Below, one piece after another: positions 44,186 to 52,662 of a DNA stretch of 64,000 nt. Source of the DNA: JAWKUK01 sp041398605 (GTDB taxonomy: Bacteria > Planctomycetota > UBA1135 > GCA-002686595); the NCBI GenBank assembly GCA_041398605.1, contig JAWKUK010000005.1:186001-250000 (forward strand), written 5' to 3'. Numbering within the stretch: the stretch's first letter is position 1; every line of letters starts with the position of its first letter. The notes beneath the pieces are model-generated. The model was given only the letters and a program-made list of their open reading frames with translations, searched no databases and was not told where the DNA came from. A program made the translations under genes and the position numbers.

Positions 44186-44341
44186 GGGGGCGCCCCACGG
44201 GATGGCCGGGTGACGGGGTGACGGGGGGGACGGCCACGCCGGCTCCAGACGGGCGTCTTACGCGAGGCATGTGCGACCTGCGCCGCGGGTGGGGCGCACG
44301 TCGTATAGGCTGCGCGCAGGCCACCCTCCTGCGCTCCGTCC

Positions 44342-46585
44342 ATGCTCAGCCTTCCCTCGTTTGTGTTGCTCGCCCTCCTGGCGCACCCCGGTCCCCAGGT
44401 CTCGGACGGGCGCTCCTGGCCCCAATGGCGTGGTCCGGCGCGCGACGGCGTCTCGCACGAGACAGAGTGGAGCTCTGAGGGCGCGCCCGCGCCGCTGTGG
44501 CGCGCAGAGGTGGGCCTCGGCTACTCGAACGTCGCGATCGAAGGTGGGCGGCTCTACACGCTCGGGTACGACGACGAGCGCGCGGAGGACCGCTTGGTCT
44601 GCCTCGACGTCGCGAGCGGCGCGCGCTTGTGGTCCTTCGGTTGGCCCGAAGCGCTGAGAGACCTGTACCACGGCGGCGGCACCAACAGCACCCCGACCGT
44701 GCGCGCAGGCGTCGTCTATGTGACCGGTCGCAGCGGGCAGGCCTTCGCGGTGGACGCCGCCACGGGCGCGCAGCGCTGGGGGCGCCACTTCGGCGTCGAG
44801 CTGGAGCTGCCGCAGGCCACGTACGGGTTCTCGGCTTCGCCGGTCCTGGTCGGGGACGCGCTCTACCTGACCTTTGGCGCCACCGCGCTCTGCGTCGCTG
44901 CCGAAGACGGCGCGCTGCGCTGGCGCATGGCTTTGGGCGACAGCGAGGGCTACGCGACGCCGGTCCCGTTCGAGCTAGACGGGCGCGCGCTCCTGACGAA
45001 CCTCGGCGGCGACGCGTTCTTTGTGCAGGCCGCCGACACGGGCGAGGTCGTGCACCGCTTCCCATTCAGCGGCGATCAAGGGTCGGTGCATGCGTGCACA
45101 CCGATCATCGTCGGCAACGATGTCTTCCTCAGCTCTGCCTACGGGACGGGGGCCGCGCGGGTTCGCCTCGGAGCGAGCGCCGAGCCAGAGGTCGTGTGGC
45201 GCACGCGTGTCATGCGCAACAAGGTGTCGGGCTGCGTCCTGAGCGGCGGCTGTATCTACGGCTTCGACGAGTCGATGCTGAAGTGCATCGACTTTGCGAC
45301 CGGCGCAGACCGCTGGCGCGTACGCGGGCTCGGCTTGGGCGCCGTGACGCTGGCGGGAGATCGGCTGATTGTCCTCAGCTCACGCGGCGAGGTCATCGTC
45401 GCGCCTGCGACCCCCGATGGGTTCACCGAGCTGTCGCGCCGGCAAGTGCTCGATGGGGGCGTGTACTGGACCACCCCGGTGTTGCTCGACGGGCGACTCT
45501 ATGTGCGCAATAGCCTCGGGAGCCTGGTTTGCCTCGACCACAGGGCGCCGGTCGTCGCCGTCGCCGACCAGGCGGGCGAGGCCGCGTTCAGCGCAGGCGT
45601 CGAGGCGATGGGGGCGCCGACCCTCGAGGCTCTCCTCGCCGCGCACCAGGGGACGCAGGGCGCAAATGCGGACCCATTGCCCGCCGCGATGCACCTCGTC
45701 GGGAGCTATCAGAGCATCGGCGAGGGCATCACGCCCACCGACGCGACCCTCGACCTCGCCGCGGACGGACGCTGGCGCCTCGAATGGAACCTCGGGTCCT
45801 ACGGGTTCGCGAGCCGCGCCTGCGACGGCGCTGTGGCTTGGCAGGCGGATCCCTACTATGGGAACCTCGTCTTCGAGGGGGACGCGTTGCGCGAGGCGCT
45901 CGAGACTGGCGGGCTCAGCGGCTTGTTCGGCGGCCTCGAGCGCGCCACCGAGCGCCGCGTCGTCGGCCGCGAACGCTTTGACGATCGCGACTGTTGGCGC
46001 GTGGAGACCACGAGCGCCGGCGGCGCGCAGCGCGCGCTCTTCTTCGACGCGACGACGGGCTCGTTGGCCGGCCGCGCCGCGCCGAACGAGGCGATGACAG
46101 TGCTCCGCGATTGGCGCGCCTTCGACGGCGTCATGCTCCCGGCGCAGTGGACCTGGTTGATGCCTGGGACGGGCGCGGAGGAGGTGTTTCGCGTCGAGCG
46201 CGCGACGCGCCAGCCGATCGACGAGCCGCTGGACGAGGCGCTCTTCGCGCGACCTGCCTGGGTGACGCGTATGCTGCGTTCGCCCGAGCAGAAGGCCGCG
46301 GACAGCAGGCGGTTGGCCACGGAATACGCGGCGCTCCTCGGTGAGTATCAGCCGCTCAAAGGCCCGCGCCGCAAGCTCGTCGTGCGCGAGGGCGCCCTTG
46401 CCCTCGAGGGCCGCGGCAGTCCGTCGTTCCTACAGGAACGGGACGCGGAGGGCCGCCTCTACTTCGAGGAGCTCGGCTGCTCCTACCTCGTCTTCGAGCG
46501 CGACGCACAGGGCCAAGTTACGGCGCTCCGCATCGAGGGGATCCCGGACGAGGACGTGGTCGTCTGCGCACGCGTCAAGGAGTGA
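44342..46585 (+). CDS. Exported PQQ-type beta-propeller protein
   Basis: The 747-residue protein has a signal peptide and the planctomycete-style start SWPQWRGPARDGVSHE. PQQ-like propeller blades follow (GRLYTLGYDDERAEDRLVCLDVASGARLW, AFAVDAATGAQRW, VAAEDGALRWRM, YGFDESMLKCIDFATGADRWRV) over about residues 25-400. The last 300 residues form a different beta-rich module with GSYQSIGEGITPTD and RALFFDATTGSLAGR, resembling lipoprotein-carrier-like or DUF-type beta sheets. No residues for PQQ binding in alcohol dehydrogenases are recognisable, so it is more likely a scaffold than an enzyme. Confidence 0.8.
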   Translation: MLSLPSFVLLALLAHPGPQVSDGRSWPQWRGPARDGVSHETEWSSEGAPAPLWRAEVGLGYSNVAIEGGRLYTLGYDDERAEDRLVCLDVASGARLWSFGWPEALRDLYHGGGTNSTPTVRAGVVYVTGRSGQAFAVDAATGAQRWGRHFGVELELPQATYGFSASPVLVGDALYLTFGATALCVAAEDGALRWRMALGDSEGYATPVPFELDGRALLTNLGGDAFFVQAADTGEVVHRFPFSGDQGSVHACTPIIVGNDVFLSSAYGTGAARVRLGASAEPEVVWRTRVMRNKVSGCVLSGGCIYGFDESMLKCIDFATGADRWRVRGLGLGAVTLAGDRLIVLSSRGEVIVAPATPDGFTELSRRQVLDGGVYWTTPVLLDGRLYVRNSLGSLVCLDHRAPVVAVADQAGEAAFSAGVEAMGAPTLEALLAAHQGTQGANADPLPAAMHLVGSYQSIGEGITPTDATLDLAADGRWRLEWNLGSYGFASRACDGAVAWQADPYYGNLVFEGDALREALETGGLSGLFGGLERATERRVVGRERFDDRDCWRVETTSAGGAQRALFFDATTGSLAGRAAPNEAMTVLRDWRAFDGVMLPAQWTWLMPGTGAEEVFRVERATRQPIDEPLDEALFARPAWVTRMLRSPEQKAADSRRLATEYAALLGEYQPLKGPRRKLVVREGALALEGRGSPSFLQERDAEGRLYFEELGCSYLVFERDAQGQVTALRIEGIPDEDVVVCARVKE

Positions 46586-46658
46586 GGCATCGAGCGAGGG
46601 GTGACGTGTTTCGCCGAATCTCTGCGTCTCGCTCCCCATTTTGACGCACTCGCAGTGG

Positions 46659-46760
46659 TTCCGCTCGCCGCGAGGCGGGGCTCCGCTCGCCGCTAGGCGG
46701 GGCTCCGCTCGCCGCGAGGCGGGGCTCCGCTCGCCGTTAGGCAGGACCCCGCTCGCCGCC
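46659..46760 (+). repeat. 22-bp tandem repeat, 4.6 copies
   Basis: Units of about 22 bp (consensus CTCCGCTCGCCGCGAGGCGG plus GG) are repeated at 46659, 46681, 46703 and 46725, with a partial copy at 46747. Each unit contains CGCC-GCGA-GGCG, a small hairpin. The array lies between the PQQ protein and the kinase gene, ending 56 bp before the kinase ATG. Confidence 0.88.
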
Positions 46761-46816
46761 CAATCTAGCCCGCCCGATGCAACGGGCATGGCCGTGTCTC
46801 GCCAGAGATTGTCCCC

Positions 46817-49627
46817 ATGAGTGAATGGTCTCCAACTCCTGCTTCGCGCGCCGATCACCAACGCGTCGTCGCGCTCCTCGCCGAGCTCCTCGAGCTGCCA
46901 GCGCCGGAGCGAGAGGCCCACCTGCGGGGCGCCGTCGGCACGGACCTCACCCTGGAACAGGAGGTGCGCAGCCTCCTGCGCGCGGCGGAACGCGCCGGTG
47001 GCTTCTTGAGCCAGGGGGACGTGCCCGCGGCGCGTAGCGGAGACCCGCTGCGGTCCGGCGACGTCCTGGGGCGCTACACGCTCATTGAGCGCCTTGGCGA
47101 GGGCGGCATGGGGACCGTCTTTCGCGCGCTCCAGCGCGCGCCTGTGGTGCGCGAGGTCGCGATCAAGGTGATCCGGGAGGGCCACGACTCCGAGCAGGTG
47201 CTCGCGCGCTTCGACGCTGAGTCCCAAACGCTCGCGATCATGGACCACCCGTCGATCGCGCGCGTCTTCGACGGCGGCGCGACGCCGAGCGGGCGGCCCT
47301 ACTTCGTGATGGAGCTCGTCGACGGCGTCCCGATCACCGAGCACTGCGACACGCACGGCCTCGACATCAGGGCGCGGCTCCAGCTGTTTCGGCAGGTGTG
47401 CCTCGCCGTTCAGCATGCCCACACGAAGGGCATCGTGCACCGTGACCTCAAGCCTGGGAACGTCCTCGTCACGGTCGTGGATGGCGCGCCCGTGCCGAAG
47501 GTGATCGACTTCGGCATCGCGAAGGCTACGACCCAGGCGCCCCTTGCTGCGGGCGTCACGCAAGTGTGGCAGCGCGTCGGCACGCCCGAGTACATGAGCC
47601 CCGAGCAGGCGAGCGACAACACGATCGACGTCGACACTCGCTCCGACATCTACAGCCTGGGCGTCTTGCTGTACCAGCTCCTCACGGGGGGGACGCCGCT
47701 CGGGACGGATGAGCTGTCCGAGCAGCCTTGGGGTGAAGTGGAGCGGATCATCCGCGAGGTCGAGCCGCCGACGCCGTCGAGCCGCGTCGCGACGAAGTCT
47801 TCGAGCCAGGCCGCTGCACAGCGCGCCTCCGCGCCGCGTGAGCTCGCCGCGAACCTGCGCGGAGACCTCGACTGGATCGTCATGCGCTGCCTCGAGAAGG
47901 AGCGCGAGCGGCGATATCAGACCGCGGAGGCGCTCGCGGCGGATGTCGCACATCACCTGGCTGGCGAGCCCATTGCGGCGGCGCCGCCGTCGCGCTTGTA
48001 TCGCTGGCGGAAGCTCGCGCGGCGGCACCGTGTGGCGGTCGCGTCGGGCGCGCTCCTCATCGGCTCGCTCGCGCTCGGCGTCGTTGGCACGAGCGTCGGG
48101 ATGCTGCGGGCCGACACGCGCAGGCGAGAGGCAGAGGTCGCGCTGCGGGACGCAGACGGTCTCGCGACGTTCCTCCAAGAGATGCTCGGCTCGGTCCAGG
48201 CGAGCGTCGCGCTCGGGCGCGATACGGCGCTCCTGCGCGAGATCGTTGATCGGGCCGCGCAGAGCCTCGACGAGGGCGCGCTCGCCGCGAGCCCGGACGC
48301 CGTCGTTCGGCTGAAGCGCACCCTCGGCACGACGTACGCGGACGTCGCCGCCTTTGACGAAGCGGAGCGGATGTTGACCGACGCGCTCAGCTTGGCCCGC
48401 GGCAGGGCGCCGCTCGACGAGGTCAGCCTCGCGACCTCGTTGGAGGACCTCGCGAGCTTCATCGCGCTCCATCTGCGCGACTTTGCGCGCGCAGAGCCGC
48501 TTGCGCGCGAGGCGCTCGCGCTACGTCGCGCCGCGAGAGGCGGCGATGAGCGCGCGTTGGCGGCGTCGGTGCACACCTTGGCCGGTGTGCTCGAGGGGGC
48601 GGGGGCGCTCGACGAGGCCGAGGCGCTGCACGCGGAGGCGCTCGAGATGCGGCGCCGGCTCAACGCCTCGAGGGCAGACGCGCTCGAGCTTGTGACCGCG
48701 CTCCATGGGATGGCGGGCATCCTCGACGTGCGCGGCCGGCCGATGGACGCCGAGGCGCGCTACCGCGAGGCGCTCGCGCTGTGCGAGGGGGCGGTCGAGG
48801 GCGACCACCCGCGGTTGGCGAGCGAGCTCAACAACCTGGCCGGCGTGCTCGAGAACCTCGACCGCGCCGCCGAGGCGGAGCCGATGTACCTGCGCGCGCT
48901 CGAGATGCGCCGGCGCTTGCACGGCGGCGACCACCCGGAGGTCTTTGTCAGCCTGAACAACATGGCGTACATCCTGCAGGTGCTCGGTCGCCTCGACGAG
49001 GTCGAGCCGTACTACGCCGAGGCGCTCGCGATGGCGCGGCGGCTCTTTCCGGCGGACCACCCCTTCGTGCTCAGCGCCGTGAGCAACATGGCGGGCTTCC
49101 TGATGACCGCAGGCAAGCCGGCGGACGCCGAGCCGTTGTTCAAGGAGGTCCTGGAGCGGCGGCGGGCGCAGTTCCCGGCGCCACATCGTTCGCTCGCGTT
49201 GAGCGTGACGAACTACGGCACGGTGCTCGTGCAGCTCAAGCGACGGGCGGAGGCCGAGCCTTATTTTCGAGAGGCCGCGGCGCTCTTCGAGGCGGTGCAC
49301 GGCCCGGATCACCACGACACGGCGCGCGCCAAGTCGAGCCTGGCGGCGACCCTCGTCAAGCTGGATCGCGCCGCAGAGGCGGAGCCGCTCTATGTCGCGG
49401 CGCTCGCGGTGTACGAGCGCACGTTCCCAGGCGATCACTCGCGCACTGCGACGTTGCTGGGTCTGATGGCGCAATGTTATGAAGCGCTGGAGCGCAAAGA
49501 CGAGGCGTTGCAGCTCGCGCAGCGCGCGACAGACATGTCGACGCGTCTGTTCGGCGCCGACCACTCGGAGACGGAGAAGGCCCGCGCGATCCTCACGCGC
49601 CTGCAGCGCGAGCCGGGCGAGCGCTGA
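46817..49627 (+). CDS. Membrane Ser/Thr protein kinase with TPR repeats
   Basis: The 936-residue protein has a short N-terminal helical region, then a PknB-type kinase domain. It shows LGEGGMGTVFRA (glycine loop), EVAIKVI (catalytic Lys), HRDLKPGN at about 208, DFGIAK at about 231 and MSPEQASDN. A single membrane helix at about 405-428 is followed by an extracytoplasmic region with about ten kinesin-light-chain-type TPRs. Repeated forms include AEPLAREALALRRAA, ALHAEALEMRRRL and AEPMYLRALEMRRRLHG. This architecture is common in planctomycetes. The TPR part probably senses or scaffolds protein partners. No cognate phosphatase is nearby. The upstream repeat array may affect its expression. Confidence 0.9.
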   Translation: MSEWSPTPASRADHQRVVALLAELLELPAPEREAHLRGAVGTDLTLEQEVRSLLRAAERAGGFLSQGDVPAARSGDPLRSGDVLGRYTLIERLGEGGMGTVFRALQRAPVVREVAIKVIREGHDSEQVLARFDAESQTLAIMDHPSIARVFDGGATPSGRPYFVMELVDGVPITEHCDTHGLDIRARLQLFRQVCLAVQHAHTKGIVHRDLKPGNVLVTVVDGAPVPKVIDFGIAKATTQAPLAAGVTQVWQRVGTPEYMSPEQASDNTIDVDTRSDIYSLGVLLYQLLTGGTPLGTDELSEQPWGEVERIIREVEPPTPSSRVATKSSSQAAAQRASAPRELAANLRGDLDWIVMRCLEKERERRYQTAEALAADVAHHLAGEPIAAAPPSRLYRWRKLARRHRVAVASGALLIGSLALGVVGTSVGMLRADTRRREAEVALRDADGLATFLQEMLGSVQASVALGRDTALLREIVDRAAQSLDEGALAASPDAVVRLKRTLGTTYADVAAFDEAERMLTDALSLARGRAPLDEVSLATSLEDLASFIALHLRDFARAEPLAREALALRRAARGGDERALAASVHTLAGVLEGAGALDEAEALHAEALEMRRRLNASRADALELVTALHGMAGILDVRGRPMDAEARYREALALCEGAVEGDHPRLASELNNLAGVLENLDRAAEAEPMYLRALEMRRRLHGGDHPEVFVSLNNMAYILQVLGRLDEVEPYYAEALAMARRLFPADHPFVLSAVSNMAGFLMTAGKPADAEPLFKEVLERRRAQFPAPHRSLALSVTNYGTVLVQLKRRAEAEPYFREAAALFEAVHGPDHHDTARAKSSLAATLVKLDRAAEAEPLYVAALAVYERTFPGDHSRTATLLGLMAQCYEALERKDEALQLAQRATDMSTRLFGADHSETEKARAILTRLQREPGER

Positions 49628-49673
49628 CCGTACCCGTTTGCCCACCTGCGCTGGATTGGATGCGCCGCGAGGG

Positions 49674-50966
49674 TTAGGGCGACAGGCGCGCGCGGGTGAA
49701 GAGCGCCTCGTCGGCGCCGGCGAGCAGCGCGCGCAGGTAGCGCGCGCGCTCGGGGTCGCCCATCGGCGGCGCTGCCGGAGAGAGCTCAACGTCGGCCAGC
49801 TCGAGGGCCTGCAGGTCATTGCTCGCAGCCGTCGCCAGGAGCCGCTGCGCCTCGCGCAGCGCCGACGGCGTGCGCTCGAAGTCCTCGCGGTCGTAGGGGC
49901 CCACGAGCTCGTCGACGCGCAGCTCGCAGTCCAAGAGGCCCAGCTCCAGCGCCAACGCGCGCTCGGCCTCGGCGCGCTCCTCCGGGCGACGCAGCTGCGC
50001 CGCCAGCGGGGACGCGCCCGTGAGCTCGACGCGCAAGACGAGCTCCGCCTCTCCGCCCGCGCCAGCGGTGCGCCGACGCAGCGCTGCACCGAGGTGGGCC
50101 GCGAGCGCCTCGACATGGCCGACGTCCGCGAGCTCGGACAAACGCAGCGCCTCGAACCGCAGCGCGCAAAGCTCGATCGGCGTGACACGCGGCGCCTCGC
50201 CTGCGTCGACCTCCACCAGGAGGCCGCCCCGCGCGCCAGTCTCCTTCGCGTTGCGGCCCTGCGGATTGCCGGCGTACCACGCGGGCGCGCCGCTGACCGG
50301 GCCGCGCACGTGCACGTGGCCCAGCGCCCAATAGTCAAAGCCGGCCGCCGCCAAGTCGCGCGCGCTGCACGGCGCGTAGCGCGCGTGCTCGGCCGCGCCC
50401 GACGCCTCGTCGACCTGGGTGTGCAGCATCGCGATCGCGGGCAGGCCTCCGAGCGCCGCGTCGGTCGGGCGGACGAGGCGCTGCGCCAAGTTCTCGCCGT
50501 CCGCCTCGGTCTTGTGCCCGATCGAGGTGATCGAAGCAACGGGCGCGCCCTCCTTGTCGTGCACCAGCGCCGTCACAGCGCGGTGGGACCGAAAGACGTG
50601 GATGCGCTCGTGCCCGTAGCGCGCGAGGTCGTCCAGGCCTAGCAGCGCCGCGCGGCCGCGCCGTGAGCGCACCGTCGCGCCGCCCGGGTCGTGGTTGCCC
50701 GTGCACCACGCGACGGTGACGCCGCACGCGGCGAGGCGCCCCAGCGCCGCGCGGAAACGCTGGGCCGTGGCTTGCGTCAGCAATGGGTCGTCAAAGGCGT
50801 CGCCCGCGATCAGCACCGCGTGGACGTCCTCGTCGAGCGCGCGCTCGATCGCCCGGTCGAACGCGGCGTGCACAGCCGCTCGCACACGCTCGCGGACCGC
50901 CTCGGTGCGGCCACCGACTGGCGTGTCGAGGTGCAGGTCGGCCAGGTGCAGGAAGCGAAACGTCAT
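49674..50966 (-). CDS. YhaO/SbcD-like metallophosphoesterase (DNA repair nuclease)
   Basis: The 430-residue protein has the calcineurin-type nuclease motifs in order: HLADLHLD (D10, H12), IAGDAFDD, CTGNHDPGG and GHVHVRG near residue 215. A C-terminal domain follows, as in YhaO. These metal-binding residues make Mn-dependent DNA exonucleases that partner with a Rad50/YhaN-like ATPase. The likely partner is encoded at 39281-42085 on the same strand but about 7.6 kb away; usually the two are adjacent. It is convergent with the kinase gene. Confidence 0.83.
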   Translation of the reverse strand: MTFRFLHLADLHLDTPVGGRTEAVRERVRAAVHAAFDRAIERALDEDVHAVLIAGDAFDDPLLTQATAQRFRAALGRLAACGVTVAWCTGNHDPGGATVRSRRGRAALLGLDDLARYGHERIHVFRSHRAVTALVHDKEGAPVASITSIGHKTEADGENLAQRLVRPTDAALGGLPAIAMLHTQVDEASGAAEHARYAPCSARDLAAAGFDYWALGHVHVRGPVSGAPAWYAGNPQGRNAKETGARGGLLVEVDAGEAPRVTPIELCALRFEALRLSELADVGHVEALAAHLGAALRRRTAGAGGEAELVLRVELTGASPLAAQLRRPEERAEAERALALELGLLDCELRVDELVGPYDREDFERTPSALREAQRLLATAASNDLQALELADVELSPAAPPMGDPERARYLRALLAGADEALFTRARLSP

Positions 50967-51122
50967 CGGAGGCGCGGCGCCAAGCGGGCCCTAGCGCCAG
51001 AGTAGCCTCGAGCGCGGGCAGCGCGCTCCGACCGCGGCAGCATTCGCTCCCGCGCGCACGACGAGGCGCGTGACCGTGCCCCGGCGCTGGATTCGGACGC
51101 GCGGCAATTCCACACTGCTTCG

Positions 51123-52580
51123 ATGTCCGCCCTTCGCTTCCATTCGCCGCGCATCCTCGCGCTGTCATCCTTGCTCGCGGTGGCCGGTTCGTGCGGGGCC
51201 TGCGCCGCCGATGGCGCGGCTCAGGCGGCCGAGCGGAGTGTCGGCCACCCGACGACGGCCGCTGCCAAAGTCGATCCGCGCGCGCGGGCCGCGGACCTCG
51301 CTTACGCGCCCTCGCCCGCAGACAACCCGCTCCGCGGGCTCGTGCCCTATGCCACCGCGGACGCGCTCCATCAATTCCCGCACAGCCTCGAGTTCGACTA
51401 CTTCCCGCTGGCAGAGCTCATGCGCGGGCCAGGAGAGTTCCAGTGGGAGGCGCTCGAGGCGTCCCTCGCGGCGACGGGTGAGCGCGGGTGCCAGATGGTG
51501 CTGCGCATTTACCTGGAGTACCCGGGGCGGCCGATCGCGATCCCCGAGCACTTGTTACGCGGCGGCCTGGAGGTCACGCGCTGGAGCTCGGACGACAACG
51601 GCGGCGGCGAGAGCGCGACGCCCGACTACTCCGACCCCAAGCTGCGCGCTGCGCTGAGCGAGTTCATCGCTGCGTTTGGCGCGCGCTACGACGGCGACCC
51701 GCGTATTGGTTACATCACGGCGGGGCTCCTCGGGTCATGGGGCGAGTGGCACACGTACCCTCGCGAAGACCTGTGGCCGTCGAAGGAGGTGCAGCTCGAG
51801 GTCATGGACTCCTACGAGCGCGCGTTCCAGCGGACGCCGATCTTGCTGCGCTACCCCGCCGGCGACGACAACGACGAATACGCGCCCAACGCAAAGCGGC
51901 GCTTCGGCTACCACGACGACTCGTTCGGCTGGGCGACGCTCGAGACGAAGCGCGCCGAGGACTCCTGGTACTTCATGCCGTCGCTGAAGGCCGCGGGGGC
52001 GCTCGAGGCGTGGAAGACGAGGCCGATTGGCGGCGAGATCCGACCTGAGCTCTGGCCCGCGAGCTTCACCGCGGTCCCTCACCCGAAAGGGCAGGACTTC
52101 GCGCGGTGCATCGAGGCGACCCACGCGACATGGTTGATGGACTCGGGCCTCTTCTCCGAGGAGTTCGCCGTGTCCTTGAAGCGGCGCGAGCGCGCGCTCG
52201 CGGAGGTCGCGCGTATGGGCTATTCGCTCTCGGTCACGCGCGTCGAGCTTGACCGCGAGACGCGTGTCATGGACCTCCTAGTCGAGAACCGCGGTGTCGC
52301 CCCGTTCTACGCCGACTGGCCCGTCGAGCTCGCCGCGTTCCGCGGCGGGCAACGCATCGACGCGATGCAGCCCGAAGGCTGGGACCTCCGCGGCGTCGAG
52401 GCGCGCAACAAGCCCAAGGACCGCCAGCCTTCGACGACCTGGCGCGCGACGCTGCCCGGCGAGTGGGCGGGCGCGGAGCTGCGCGTGCGCGTCCCGAACC
52501 CGATGCCGAGCGGCCGCCCGCTGCGCTTCGCGAACCGCGAGCAGGCTGGCGAGTGGCTGGTGCTGCCGCTGGTGCTCTGA
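51123..52580 (+). CDS. Exported DUF4832-like protein (predicted TIM-barrel glycoside hydrolase-like)
   Basis: The 485-residue protein has a signal peptide with a possible lipobox-like AGSC. The pattern NPLRGLVPY is followed by FDYFPLAELMRG, MVLRIYLEYPG, IGYITAGLLGSWGEWHTYP (with catalytic-site-like W-G-E-W) and a beta-sandwich C-terminus. This resembles DUF4832/DUF4874 proteins, which look like glycoside hydrolases. The Glu in GSWGEWH would be the candidate acid. Substrate is unknown; it is probably periplasmic or surface carbohydrate processing. Confidence 0.7.
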   Translation: MSALRFHSPRILALSSLLAVAGSCGACAADGAAQAAERSVGHPTTAAAKVDPRARAADLAYAPSPADNPLRGLVPYATADALHQFPHSLEFDYFPLAELMRGPGEFQWEALEASLAATGERGCQMVLRIYLEYPGRPIAIPEHLLRGGLEVTRWSSDDNGGGESATPDYSDPKLRAALSEFIAAFGARYDGDPRIGYITAGLLGSWGEWHTYPREDLWPSKEVQLEVMDSYERAFQRTPILLRYPAGDDNDEYAPNAKRRFGYHDDSFGWATLETKRAEDSWYFMPSLKAAGALEAWKTRPIGGEIRPELWPASFTAVPHPKGQDFARCIEATHATWLMDSGLFSEEFAVSLKRRERALAEVARMGYSLSVTRVELDRETRVMDLLVENRGVAPFYADWPVELAAFRGGQRIDAMQPEGWDLRGVEARNKPKDRQPSTTWRATLPGEWAGAELRVRVPNPMPSGRPLRFANREQAGEWLVLPLVL

Positions 52581-52645
52581 GGCCGCGTTCGATCAAGGGA
52601 ATGCGAAGAGTTGACTGTGCGTCGCGCGCCGCTCGCGCGCGACCC

Positions 52646-52651
52646 TACGAT
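52646..52651 (+). promoter_or_regulatory. Candidate -10 box (TACGAT)
   Basis: TACGAT lies 11 nt before the ATG at 52663, giving a predicted leader of about 5 nt. No clear -35 is visible. Confidence 0.28.
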
Positions 52652-52662
52652 CTCGGACCACC

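Noticed and set aside
46659..46760. CRISPR array
   Set aside because: Units of 22 bp are directly joined with no spacers, and no cas genes are present.
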